From Larix kaempferi (Eukaryota > Streptophyta > Pinopsida > Pinales > Pinaceae), in the NCBI GenBank assembly GCA_027924585.1, contig BSBM01000600.1, positions 15,311,001 through 15,375,000 of the forward strand: a stretch of 64,000 nt of DNA, written 5' to 3'. This document shows positions 22,108-32,339 of the stretch, piece by piece (position 1 is the first letter of the stretch; every line of letters starts with the position of its first letter). Under the pieces are notes generated by a model, which was given only the letters and a program-made list of their open reading frames with translations, had not been told where the DNA came from and ran no database searches. The position numbers and the translations under genes were made by a program.

Positions 22108-23315
22108 AAGAGGCTGAATTCAGTGAGCAACTCTCTTCAGCCAAACACGTGCCCAGCAGGGAAAGCTTTGATGTTAGCCGATTTTCTGTTATGTATATTT
22201 TGAATATGTAAGGCGTAAGCCATGGGACAGCTGTCCCTATTTTTTGTCAAAATATTTTTTGTAAAGGAAGTGGCCATTTTTGGTGGTCGATTATAGTGGA
22301 AATTCCTGTAAATGACAGGTGGAGAATGCTAGGTGTCAGCCCAAAGGGCAGATTTGTAGCTATAAATAGCATCTAGGAAAGATTAGAAAGGACTTTTGGC
22401 AGGGAAGGCAATTTTGAAACCAATACGAGCTATCTTGTATCGGGCCTGTAAAATTGAATTTTCTAATAGAAGCCACCGGGAGATGGACGTTTTGCATGGG
22501 ATGTTGGACTGTTGTATGTTGGACTATTCTGATGACTGCTGTTCTGTAATGTGAGATCATTCTTACCATCTGAACTATTTCTGTGTATTAATGATTTTGC
22601 TTCCCCTGTGCATACGATTTTCTCTATTTTTGTGAACAATGAATGCGTTTCATGTCAAATCGGGAGCTATCTGCTGATTTCTTCATCTTTGCTGTAGAAT
22701 CCTCTTTTAGATCGAATAGCTAACTGTTCTTTCTTTAAGATCATATCTACTGCTCATTGTTCACCTTTTAAATTTGCTCTTCGCAGGGATCTTTAGATTT
22801 ACTTCAGTTTCTGGTAAACATAGTTCTGTTTCTTTATTTCCGTCTACCTAGATTAGATAAGTTTACTTCTTTCTTTGGTGAGTAATGAAATGTATCAATT
22901 ATAATTGGAAGCTACCTTCTGAGATCTTTTGCTGTGGTGTTTCTCTTTAAAGATCCAACGGCTGCCTGTTCTTTCTTGAAAGATAACTCTCACAGTTCGT
23001 TTCTCACACTTTAACTGCGTTTCCTGCGGGGATAGGTAGATTTGCTTTATTCTTTATTAGATTTAAATCTGTTTTGATTTTGCATTTAGAACAAACATAG
23101 ACTAGGCACTTGCATCTCATATAAAACACATAAAACCCAAAAAGAAAGGTGGATCGGGCCATAACCGGTAGAATCGGATTTGAACTTCAAACCCACGGTT
23201 GCCGGAACCGCTAACCGGACGGATTCCCTACACCAAACGGGAGATAGTCTAATTGGGACCACCTCTCGGGGAGAATCCCTTTCTGATTGATGCTACGATA
23301 TCCGAGGCATCAACA
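22108..23315 (+). other. Downstream part of solo LTR B (P2, R-U5-like region)
   Basis: No gene. It contains TATA P2 at 22,359-22,370 and an AT-rich leader. The last 200 bp is conserved with LTRs A and D (GTGGATCGGGCC, an ACCGGT-containing inverted stretch, CACCAAACGG, GGGAGAATCCC) and ends GGCATCAACA. Confidence 0.75.
22359..22370 (+). promoter_or_regulatory. TATA box P2 of solo LTR B
   Basis: GCTATAAATAGC lies about 250 bp after the stop codon of the LTR ORF and about 950 bp before the LTR end. LTR D (48,485-48,494) and LTR A (135-144, 12,891-12,900) have a TATA box at the matching place. It is the likely promoter of full-length genomic RNA when an internal region follows. Confidence 0.65.
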
Positions 23316-23320
23316 AGGCG
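23316..23320. repeat. Target site duplication AGGCG, right copy (solo LTR B)
   Basis: AGGCG follows the CAACA end of B, after which A's 5' LTR resumes as CAATGCCCATAACTGG. It pairs with 16,125-16,129. Confidence 0.95.
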
Positions 23321-23429
23321 CAATGCCCATAACTGGCTTGGTGTCTTCATATAATGTCTCGATTCTTGCTTCAATGTCACTTGACTCTAGTTCGACCATT
23401 TTTGCCTTCCTCTTACCACATTTCGGCAT
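23321..23429 (-). pseudogene. LTR ORF of element A, 5' LTR copy, first codons
   Basis: The start codon is at 23,427-23,429 (MPKCGKRKAKM), 12 nt past the splice acceptor at 23,441. The reading runs to GIAP and is then cut by solo LTR B, resuming at 16,129. Confidence 0.8.
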
Positions 23430-23440
23430 TGTGGTAGAAC

Positions 23441-23991
23441 CTGGACAAAACCATATATGAGTAGGTAAATGATGAAATGAGCATGCAGAAAAATATTTGA
23501 AATGAAAATTCATTACTACAGCAAAATAAGAAAGTGCTATTAAACAACTTCGAAAGTGATATTACACATCAAACAAAACGCAAGCAACAAAGCAAACGAG
23601 ACCATGATAGGCAACTACTAAAAAAAACTTGTCAGAACTAGCTTTCCCTATTGGTGCTACAACGAAACCTATGACTCTAAGGCACAACCTTCTAACTAGG
23701 AGTTCTAAGATGCTGATAACAGGACGTAGGCGAGAGCAGCCGAGAGGTTGCGGCCGAGTGCAACCACCCACAAGGTTCAGGTCACGAAAAATTTGGAAGG
23801 ACAAATGGATGGGTAGTTAGTAGGGTCTAGTCAGGCTTCTCCAATGGCTTTATGAATAATCAGACGGGCGCAAAAAATTCAACATGGACAAGGGTGGCCA
23901 TGGCGACGGACTGCTAAAATGGTATTAACGAAAGAAACAACAAACTTGGGCTACTGAAAAAAAAGTATAAAGGCATGATGGAGTTACTTAC
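23441..23991 (-). other. Leader intron of the LTR unit, A 5' LTR copy
   Basis: The donor is CTACCAG|GTAAGTAAC (intron starts 23,991) and the acceptor is TTTTGTCCAG|G (intron ends 23,441). It matches the 3' LTR intron and preserves the consensus despite the divergence between the two LTRs. Confidence 0.68.
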
Positions 23992-24136
23992 CTGGTAGCG
24001 GACGATTGGCTTGGATGAGGCTGACGAGTTGTAGACTTGGCTATCCTGGAATGGATAGCACAGCCTTGAATGACATTCTCTCGAAAACTCCAATGATAAT
24101 AGAAAAACAATAAGAAATTCCCTAAAACCCCACTTA

Positions 24137-24146
24137 CTATATATAG
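24137..24146 (-). promoter_or_regulatory. TATA box P1 of element A, 5' LTR
   Basis: CTATATATAG on the minus strand, about 150 bp upstream of the intron donor at 23,991. Counterpart of 4,169-4,178. Confidence 0.63.
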
Positions 24147-24996
24147 AAAAAGGCATGTGTGGGCATTAAACTAGGTTAGTGGGGCATTAAAACGCCGTTA
24201 CGGCGATGTGACCGAGGTAACTTTCGGTGCCGCTTTGGAATTAAATGCGAGCCATCAACTGGAAGCTTTCGGTGAGTCAGAGCGACAGTTTTGGCGGCGT
24301 TGGCTGAGTGCTTCCGCAACGGGCCAACACACTTTGACGAGCTCGGTGCCAACTCGAAAATGGGGGTATTCTATCTTGATTCGACGACTGTTCCTGAGTT
24401 TCACCACGCACCTCTACATCACTTCTTACCGACAGGGCTCAGAGTTCAGACGCGATAGTTTTGGCGAGACATGCTGAGTTCTTCCGAAAAGAAACTTTGA
24501 ACGCTCGATTTTGTCGAAGTGTTAGCCGTTTCGGATTGCGCCTGCGAGTTTTGTTGGCATAACTTGGCGTGTTTTGCCGCAATGAAAACCTTAGAAAAAA
24601 AAGGCAAAAGCCGCGTTTTGGATGACTTGGATGAGTCCGAGTGACAGTTTCGTCGGGACTGGGCGAGTTCACCCGAAACAAGAAGACTTTAAAAACTGAA
24701 CCAAAACGAACGCTTGTTGCGGCTTAACTCAATGAGTTTCGCCGAAATGGGGAAAGCTGAAAACTTATCAAAAGGATCCGAACGTTGCGGCCCAACTGAG
24801 TGAGTTGTGCCGCTGTTTCGGCTCTAAAAACTGAGTTTTACTTAGCAGAAAAAAACAAAAAACAAACTCAAGGACTTGCTCTTTTTAGAAAAAACTAAGT
24901 GCAAAAAAGACCTTATAGGAAGGACTTGACTCCTAGGAAAACTCTTCTAAAAACAAGGAGGGTCCCCAATATTTACAAAATTTTTTGGGGGGGATG

Positions 24997-25568
24997 TGTT
25001 GGATTTTGAGCATTAATTCAACATACTCTAGGATATTTACTGAGAGAATAATATGTAGAGCATATCAATCATATCAAGCATGTATCAAGCATATCAAGTA
25101 ATCACATAAGACAATGGACACACATAGTTTCAATGGGGAAAACCATAAAGGTGAAAAACCCCACAACTTCCTCAGAGATAGAAAGAGCAATGATACAACC
25201 AAAGTACAAGAGATAGTCTTCTACTAGCAGGTGCTCCTCCTCCTCAGCTAGTGCGCCACTTTTCGAGTAGTGTAGAAGACAATAATGAGATGATCAAATA
25301 GAGAGATCCCGCTCTCTATTTGTACCTGTCCTGAGTTGCCTAATAAACCAGTGGGGCCGACTTGTCTAACTCAATCTAATAACCCATGGTTACATTAATC
25401 CGGGCCGACCCCTTTCTAGGTGGTCTAATAACCCATCAGCAAGTTACAACACTTGCGACACTTATTAATACAAATGACGACACTTTCGTATAGAGGAATA
25501 ATACATCTCTATAGGAGTACAATAAATACATAGATGAAATACAATCCGAAGTTACATATACATCAACA
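24997..25568 (-). repeat. 3' LTR of copia element C
   Basis: Starts TGTTGGATTTTGAGC and ends TATACATCAACA on the plus strand. It pairs with 31,069-31,631. The copies differ by scattered substitutions and a roughly 10-bp indel near 25,085. Confidence 0.95.
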
Positions 25569-25577
25569 CTCCCTCTT
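25569..25577 (-). promoter_or_regulatory. Polypurine tract of element C
   Basis: AAGAGGGAG on the minus strand directly abuts the 3' LTR. It would prime plus-strand DNA synthesis. Confidence 0.85.
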
Positions 25578-25839
25578 AACTAGGAAGGTATTTCTCAACA
25601 CAGATCTGTTAGCACAAGTCTTTTTCTCTGGATCATCGGCATCGAACCATCATCGAATCATCATCACTGCTGCTATCTCAATCAATCTCCAATCTACTCG
25701 TCATAGGAAGTTCGACAGAGCCAGTCCTTTTTCATACTAGATGTAGGCCCAACACCTGCAGGTCTTCATCATCTACAGATCCAACCCTTTTGCATGCTGG
25801 ATGAACATCATCAATATATCTGCGAGCAAGCCATTAAGT

Positions 25840-25965
25840 ATGTACATCTCAAGACTGATTACACTGCTTCTACAAAATCTGCAAGATCTCCCAGGACTGA
25901 TTACACTGCCTTTGCAAAACCTGCAAGTGCATCTCAGGACTGATCATATGCCTCTGCAAAACCTG
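25840..25965. repeat. Short tandem repeat in the 3' region of C (about 42 bp, 3 units)
   Basis: Units carry GACTGATTACACTGC...GCAAAACCTGCAAG at about 25,852, 25,892 and 25,936. They lie between the polypurine tract and the larger minisatellite. The rest of 25,569-26,040 has no gene. Confidence 0.7.
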
Positions 25966-26039
25966 TGTACCACACTGTCACATCATCGTCTTCAGATCAT
26001 CGTCATCGTCCACGGAGCACAACCCAGATGCACACACAC

Positions 26040-26455
26040 AACACTTACACTCACCAGCATGGGAGGACCAACCATCTACCATCTGTGAAAGGCTCACAAC
26101 ACTTACATCAACGACCATGGGAGGACGAACCTACCACCATGTCGGAATGGCTCAGCAATTACATCAACGACCATGGGAGGACTAACCTACCACCATGTCA
26201 GAAAATCTCGGCAATTACATCAACGACCATGGGAGGACTAACCTACCACCATGTCGGAAAATCCCATCCAGCCCTTGCAACTCACCATGGGAGGACTAAC
26301 TTACCACCATGTGAGAATGGCCCAACCCTTACATCTGCACCATAGAAGGACTAACCTACCACTATGTGAGAATGGCACCGCACTTACATGAATGACCATG
26401 GGAGGACTAACCTACCACCATGTTGGAACGGCTCGTGTGCATCTGTGTCTCCAGA
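26040..26455. repeat. Minisatellite in the 3' region of C (about 56 bp, 7 units)
   Basis: The core CCATGGGAGGAC..ACCTACCACCATGT recurs at about 26,058, 26,115, 26,171, 26,227, 26,285, 26,341 and 26,396, spacing 55-58 bp. It begins directly after the pol stop codon (26,460 in element orientation) and lies in the 3' noncoding region. Overlapping open frames on the plus strand come from the repeat. Confidence 0.88.
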
Positions 26456-26459
26456 CTCA

Positions 26460-29400
26460 TCACTTCCCCTTGGAAGGCATCTTGATCTGAAGTACACCAA
26501 GTGTCCCTCTGAAGTATTCAAACTTCACTCTGGCAAACGGCTTGGTCAACACATCGGCTATCTGCTCGTCCGTCATAATATACAGGAGCTTCACTGCTCC
26601 TCTTTGCACCATATCCCTGATATAGTGATACTTGATCTCAATGTGCTTCAACTTGTCATGGAACACTGGGTTCTCCGACAATTTCACACAACTCTGGTTG
26701 TTGCAATATATACAAGTAGCACTCAGCTGGAGATCAAACAAATCAGACAGTAGCTTCCTAAGCCATACTGCCTCACAACTGGCCAAACAAGCTACGACAT
26801 ACTCTCCTTCGGCTGTACTCAGTGCCACACAGGACTGCTTCCTGCTAAACCAAGAGATCATACCGGATCCCATACTGAAGCAACACCCTGAAGTGCTCTT
26901 CCGATCAATGGCACTGCTTGCCCAATCCATATCAACAGAACCCTCCAGGTTAAACTTTTGATTCACCTCATACTTGAGCCCATAGTCAACTGTACCCCTC
27001 AGGTACCTCAGATGCTTTGCAGCTATCAGGTGAACATGTCTCGGATCTGTCAAGTACTGGCTCAAGGTGTTCACCGTAAAGCAGATATCTGGTCTCGTAT
27101 TCGTCACGTACATCAAGGAACCAATCATCTGACGATACATCATAGCATCAATCGGATCAGAAGAAGAATCACATAGAAGCTTCAAGTTTGATGCCATAAG
27201 TGTGGCCATGGCCTTGCAGTCCATCATCCTGAACCTCTTCAGGATCTCTACTGCATACTTCCCTTGTCCAAGGAAGATTCCATCTGCACTCTGCCACACC
27301 TCCATACCAAGAAAATAGTGCATCATACCCAAGTCCTTCATCTCGAACTCAGCAGCAAGCTTCCTCTTCGTATCGGTAATCAATTTATCCTCACCTGTTA
27401 CAAACAGGTCATCCACATACAATAGTATTATCACCAGATTGCCTTCCTCAACCTTGTAGTAAAGGTTGGAATCTGCTTTACTCTTGGTAAATCACAAACT
27501 GGATTGGAAGCCATCTATCCTGCCATACCAGGTCCTGGGTGCCTGTTTCAAACCATACAGGGCTTTTTTCAGTTTGCACACATGAGTCCCTCTGTCATGT
27601 GTCTCAAACCTGAGTGGCTGCTCCACATACACTTCCTCTTCAACTACACCATTCAAGAAAGCAGTCTTGACATCCATCTGGTGTACCTTCCATTTCATCA
27701 CTGTAGCCAGAGCAAGTACTGATCTAATAGAAGTGTATCTTGCCACAGGAGCAAAGGTCTCTTGATAATCAATCCCTTCTTTCTGGTAGAAGCCTCGAGC
27801 TACAAACCTGGCCTTGTATTTTTCTATGTTGCCATCTGCAGCATGCTTGATCTTATAGATCCACTTGGAAGTCACCACAGACTTCCCATTTGGTCTTGGG
27901 ATCACATGCCAAACATCATTCTTCATAATCGACTAGTATTCCTCGACCATGGCATCCTTCCATTCTTTCTTTTCTACTGCTTCTTCATAACTGGAAGGTT
28001 CTTTGTTCATTATGTCACAGAGTAAGGCAACATAGCTGGTATGTGATCTTGTCCTTTTCCTTTCTTTGTGTTCCTCTTCTGGAATGCCAAACCTTTCTGC
28101 ATCTTGGATGAGCTCTCTAGCCCATGCTGGTTTCCTCTTGTGAGAGTTCTTCTCATGGGGTGGATCTACAGGTTGTTGTGGATCTTCTATTTCACGATCT
28201 TCTTCAGGAACTGCTTCATTCATGGTGGTGTCTTGAATTCTGGATATTCTGGTTTCTTCATTATCTTCAACTGGTGTTTTCCTTGATTTGATGTATGCCG
28301 AGCTTTCATCAAATGTTACATTCCTACTGATATCAATCTTCTTGAATCCTGGGAAGTAGATTCTGTAAGCCTTCGAGCTTTTACTGTAACCCACAAATAT
28401 GCCCTTCTTTCCTGAAGGATCTAGCTTTGTCCTCTTTTCTTTTGGGATGTGAGTGTATACTAGACAACCAAATATTCTGAGATGGCTAACTTCTGGTTTC
28501 TTACCAGTGAACACTTCTTCTGGTGTTTTGTTGTCAAGTATCTTATGAGGTGTTCTGTTTTGTACATATATTGCTGTTCTTGCTGCTTCTTCCCATAAGT
28601 GCATGGGTAGATCTTGGTCATGAAGCATTGTCCTAGCTGCTTCCATGATTGTCCTATTCTTTCTTTTGGAAACCCCATTCTGTTGTGGATTGTAAGGAGT
28701 AGTCAACTCCCTCTTAATCCATGAATCACTGCATAGCTTCTTGAAGTCTCCTGAAGTAAATTCTCCGCCATTGTCAGATTTGAAGATCTTGATCTTCATG
28801 TCAGTTTGGTTTTTTATCAAGGCTTTGAATTCCTTGAATTTGTCAAATAATTCATCTTTGTTCTTCAAGAAGTAAACCCAAGTCTTCCTAGAGAAATCAT
28901 CAATGAAGGAAACATAGTATACATACCCACTCAGAGAACTGGATGACATCAGACCGCATACATCAGAGTGGATGATTTCCAAGATTCTTTTTGCCTTGCT
29001 TTCACTGCTTTGAAATGTTTTCTTGGTGTTCTTTCCCTTTGCACAACCTTTGCAAATGCCTTCATGCTTTGTCTGGATTTCAGGAAGACTTTCTACAGCT
29101 TTGCTTGCAATTGGTAATGCCCTATAGTGCATGTGTGCAAGCGTTCTATGCCAAATTTCACTTGGCTCTACTGAATCATGGACCATTGCTTGTTCTGGTT
29201 GACCATTCAATATGTATAATCCTCCCTCTTGCTCTCCAATCACCACTGCATCATCAATAGTCTTACCCTTTGGCCACATTAGGACTTGGACATCTACAAA
29301 TGCAACCCTCATGCCTTTTGCATCTAATGTAGATATGGAGAGTAGATTCTTCTTGAGACCTGGAACATATAGTACATCTTTTATCTTCATAGACTTTCCA

Positions 29401-30494
29401 GAGTCTAGTTTATAGGAGGCTTCACCACTCCCTTTTATTGGATACTGGTAGTCATCCCCAAGTTTCACCTTGTGGGGTGATTCATGTTCAGATAGATTCA
29501 TAAAGGATTCCTTGAATCCTGTCATGTGTTTGGAAGCCCCACTATCTATAAGCCAATCATTACTTCCATGAGTAATGGTTCCAGTGAGAGCAGAAATCAA
29601 AACATATTCTTCATCACTAGAAGAATCTTCACTATCTTCTCTAGCCCTCTTCCTGGGAGGTTCATCATCCTCTGCAGCATGAGCATAATGTCTTCTTTTG
29701 GTGTTCTTCCTTTTGTGAGAACCATCTTTCTTATTTCTGGGACAATCTCTGGAATAGTGTCCCTTTTCATCACACGTATAGCAACGGGCATGGGACATGT
29801 TTCTTCTACCCTTCTGATTCTGATGGTGATGTCTTTCTTTCTTGCCATGATGGTGAGTCTTTTTGTCACCATGAATTTTGGAGTGTGCTGTGAGAGCTTG
29901 ATCTTCATTCCCCATCTTTTATTCTCGAGCTATAATTTGAGCTTATTCCTGCGAGCATTCTTCCCACAGCCTATTGAAAGTGATAAGTTTCTTCCTAGCA
30001 CAAATCCCTTGGATGAAGGAATCACATGACCTAGGAAGGCCATTGAGAGTGGTCATTACCACTTCTCGATTTTCTATGTATTCTCCCACAGCTTCAAGTT
30101 GTTCTTTTATCTGGGAGACCCTTGAGAAATAAGACTGCATAGTTTACGCATTCTGGATCTTGACATTCTTCAATTGATTCCTCAGGGTTATCTTCGGATT
30201 TATGTTCTTCCCTTCAAATGGCTTGGTCAGGGAATCGAACATCTCCTTTGGTGTCTTTAGGGAAGACACATGGGGTATGAGATGATCTTTGATAGAATCA
30301 ACAATGATCCTCTTTGACTTGATCAAGTTCTTCTTATGAAGAGCCTTAGCCTCTTCTTCTTTTGGGACAGGGACCACTTCCTTTATATAAATGTCCAACT
30401 CATTTTCTTCCAGGATTAACCCAATCCTATACTTCCATGCTCGGAAGTTATCATCCCCTTCAAGCTTATCCTCAAGCTTGGTGTGGTGAGACAT
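26460..30494 (-). pseudogene. gag-pol of copia element C (one frame, five in-frame stops)
   Basis: About 1,345 codons in a single frame, start MSHHTKLEDK at 30,494. In order: UBN2-like Gag; knuckle CYTCDEKGHYSRDC; protease WLIDSGASKHMTG; integrase zinc region and core (HSDVCG, FKSDNGGEF); RT (KARFVARGF, the FLNGVVEEEVYVEQP region, LLYVDDLFV); RNase H with STAEGEY and the CNNQSC block. Stops lie near 30,142, 29,941, 29,917, 27,931 and 27,490. The integrase Glu of the usual NGVAERKNR motif is Lys (NGVSKRKNR), which should abolish strand transfer. Confidence 0.94.
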
Positions 30495-31054
30495 CTTAAA
30501 GAGTACTTCAAATGGAAATAGAAAAGATTTAGGTCTTACCACTTGATTTGTTGAAAACTGGATCTGGTCCTGGATTAGGGTTTGTTAGAGAAACCCTAAA
30601 AATTCAAAATTTGAATTTCAAGCTTCTGAAAGCATAGAAAGATGCGCCTTGATGAGCTGATCAGCCTGGTATATTCATAATTTTAGATTTGCAAAGTTTC
30701 ACCCTTCAGAAATGCCTTTTAGTCTTTCCGGATTCACTAGGGAGGACCCTGGATTAGGGTTTGAGTTTCCTGGAGATTTACCCAACCAAAAATCTTGATC
30801 CAAAGCTCTAAATTTCAATTTTTTCAAGGAGCTTCTAGCTATGTATTCAGATTTTAGAAATTCCTATTTTTGTAGAAACCCTAATTTTTAAGGCCAAAGC
30901 TGAAAGTGCTCAGAATTGAATTCCGATTGGACAAAAAGATTCTCCTTGATGAGTAGAGTCAATATACCTTACGACTTTTCCAAAATCTCGGGAGAGAAAC
31001 CCAATAAACAAGAAACCCTAGTTTCTGCCATTGCACAATGTCTTCTTCTCAGGG
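30495..31054 (-). other. 5' untranslated leader of copia element C
   Basis: About 560 bp between the PBS and the gag start with no ORF of note. In element orientation it carries CTAGGGTTTC-like words and long AT runs. Confidence 0.7.
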
Positions 31055-31068
31055 AAGCTCTGATACCA
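31055..31068 (-). promoter_or_regulatory. Primer binding site of element C (tRNA-iMet type)
   Basis: The minus strand reads TGGTATCAGAGCTTC directly after the LTR end TCTAACA. TGGTATCAGAGC is the standard plant copia site complementary to the 3' end of initiator methionine tRNA. Confidence 0.95.
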
Positions 31069-31631
31069 TGTTAGATTTTGAGCATTAATTCAACATACTC
31101 TAGGATCTTTACCGAGATAATAACATGTACAACATATCAATCATATCAAGCATGTATCAAGAAATCACATAAGATAATGGACACAAAGAGTTTCACTGGG
31201 GAAAACCATAAAGGTGAAAAACCCCACAACTTCCTCAGAGATAGAAAGAGCAATGATACAACCAAAGTACAAGAGATAGTCTTCTACTAGCAGGTGCTCC
31301 TCCTCCTCAAATAGTGCGCCACTTTCCGAGTAGTGTAGAAGACAATAATGAGATGATCAAATAGAGAGATCACGCTCTTTATTTATACTTATCCTAAGCT
31401 ACCTAATAAACCAGTGGGGCCGACTTGTCTAACTCAGTCTAATAAACCATGGTTACATTAATCTGGGCTGACCCCTTACTAGGTGGTCTAATAACCCATC
31501 AGCAAGTTACAACACTTGAGACACTTGTCAATATAAATGACGACACTTCCATATAGAGGAATAATACATCTCTATAGGAGTACAATAAATACATAGATGA
31601 AATACATTCTGAAGTTACATATACATCAACA
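31069..31631 (-). repeat. 5' LTR of copia element C
   Basis: Runs from TGTTAGATTTTGAGC to TATACATCAACA on the plus strand. Pairs with 24,997-25,568; followed by the TSD GGATG. Confidence 0.95.
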
Positions 31632-31636
31632 GGATG

Positions 31637-31650
31637 TTGCAACAACAACA
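31637..31650 (-). repeat. 5' LTR of element A, segment 3 (outermost 14 bp)
   Basis: TTGCAACAACAACA on the plus strand is the LTR start TGTTGTTGTTGCAA in element orientation. It aligns with the TGTTGTTGCTGCAA start of LTR D. Beyond it lies the host sequence of element G. Confidence 0.85.
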
Positions 31651-31654
31651 TACG

Positions 31655-32079
31655 CTTATACCATGTTCTGCCTGGATGTGCAGATGGAAACATGTTTTGG
31701 ATTCACAGACGGTGCTAGCCGGCACACCCATAACCTCACTTCTGTATCTTTGGTACTCTATTCCCCTACCAACGAACTGATTAGCTCAGGAGGAACTTGC
31801 TTAGGGTTTGCGACCAACAATGCCATCGAGTAACATGCGGTAATTGGATTATTGAATGATGCTTGGTTCTTGGTTGTGGGCCATATTGTTATCTATCTTG
31901 ATTCACAACTAGTGGTATCTCATCGCAACCGAGTCTACGCGCTCCGCGACCCCATACTACTCTTTCTATTCTGACGAGTATGTCTCTTGGAGAGGTCCTT
32001 TGAGTCAATTCAATACCTACACATTCCGAGAGACATGAACACTGTTGTTGATTCCCTAGCCAATTTTATATTAGATTGA
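31655..32079 (+). pseudogene. Archaeal-type RNase H fragment of element G
   Basis: One frame with two internal stops (31,831 and about 31,973). The four acidic positions are present: D in FTDGAS, E in NNAIE, D in YLDSQLVV, D in VVDSLANFILD. HIPRDMNTVVDSLAN resembles the C-terminal block of LTR-element aRNH domains. Element A is inserted just before its N-terminus. Confidence 0.75.
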
Positions 32080-32339
32080 TACATTGCACATTCATAAGCA
32101 TTTTCATCAAAGATGCATAAAATGACACAACATGTAAATTACTCATAGTGTGTAAGCTAACATCCATAAGATACTCAATCATCATAGAACACATAATGTA
32201 TAAAACCGCAAAAATAATGTTATATATATATCATCATATACAAAAATGTGGTACTGATACAAAATATGAAGCACATAAGCTTTCAGTAGGTCCTAGCTAC
32301 AAAAATCCGAATCCTATGGCTTTCAATACATATATCACA

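Larger units (their letters stand above)
16130..23315 (+). mobile_element. Element B: 7.2-kb solo LTR of the same family as A and D
   Basis: It starts TGTTGTTGCAGCAACA, ends GAGGCATCAACA, and is flanked by AGGCG duplications. The ends match LTR D (43,518-49,178) and LTR A, but no PBS or internal region is present. It is therefore one LTR left by recombination between the two LTRs of an inserted element. At 7,186 bp it is about 1.5 kb longer than LTRs A and D, mostly from a larger, GC-rich U3 and 5' leader. It carries the only unbroken copy of the LTR ORF here. It inserted after A, because A's 3' LTR shows the empty site. Confidence 0.93.
23321..24996 (-). repeat. 5' LTR of element A, segment 2 (U3, P1, intron, ORF start)
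   Basis: Continues segment 1 after solo LTR B and is collinear with 3,361-5,030 of the 3' LTR. In element orientation it holds the GGGGCCC-type terminal motif and G-run, a CGAAA array, TATA P1, the leader intron and the first codons of the LTR ORF. It ends at GGATG (24,992-24,996), where copia element C is inserted; the last 14 bp of the LTR are at 31,637-31,650. Confidence 0.9.
24997..31631 (-). mobile_element. Element C: Ty1/copia retrotransposon nested in the 5' LTR of A
   Basis: A complete element: two LTRs of 572 and 563 bp, a tRNA-iMet-type PBS, a polypurine tract and one long gag-pol frame. It is flanked by GGATG on both sides (24,992-24,996 and 31,632-31,636). The order Gag, PR, IN, RT, RNH is typical of copia. 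Five in-frame stops and a changed integrase catalytic residue make it non-autonomous, yet no frameshift separates its domains, so it is fairly young. It inserted 14 bp from the outer end of A's LTR. Confidence 0.96.
1..31650 (-). mobile_element. Element A: Ty3/gypsy (Tat-like) retrotransposon with giant LTRs, interrupted by B and C
   Basis: Read on the minus strand: 5' LTR (31,650 down to 12,203, interrupted), PBS, gag, protease, archaeal-type RNase H, RT, degenerate gypsy RNase H, integrase, a noncoding stretch, then the 3' LTR from 5,045 past the left edge. Base 1 aligns with about 12,760 of the 5' LTR, so about 557 bp of the 3' LTR lies outside the window. The LTR is about 5,617 bp once the two nested insertions and their target duplications are removed. 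The Tat-like assignment rests on the second RNase H, the DLGAS-type protease and the CHHC Gag knuckle. Many stops and frameshifts mean the copy is dead. The right flank starts TACGC at 31,651; the left flank is not visible, so its TSD cannot be checked. Confidence 0.9.

Noticed and set aside
16130-23315. B as a free-standing host gene with long flanks
   Set aside because: TG...CA ends, 5-bp duplications, homology of both ends to LTRs A and D, and the empty site in A's 3' LTR show that it is a solo LTR.
26040-26455. CRISPR-like array of regularly spaced repeats
   Set aside because: Repeats are contiguous and diverged with no unique spacers; it is a minisatellite in a copia 3' region.
25534-26753. 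Plus-strand frames in and near the copia 3' region
   Set aside because: They are opposite to the element and explained by the LTR, tandem repeats and the antisense of RNase H.
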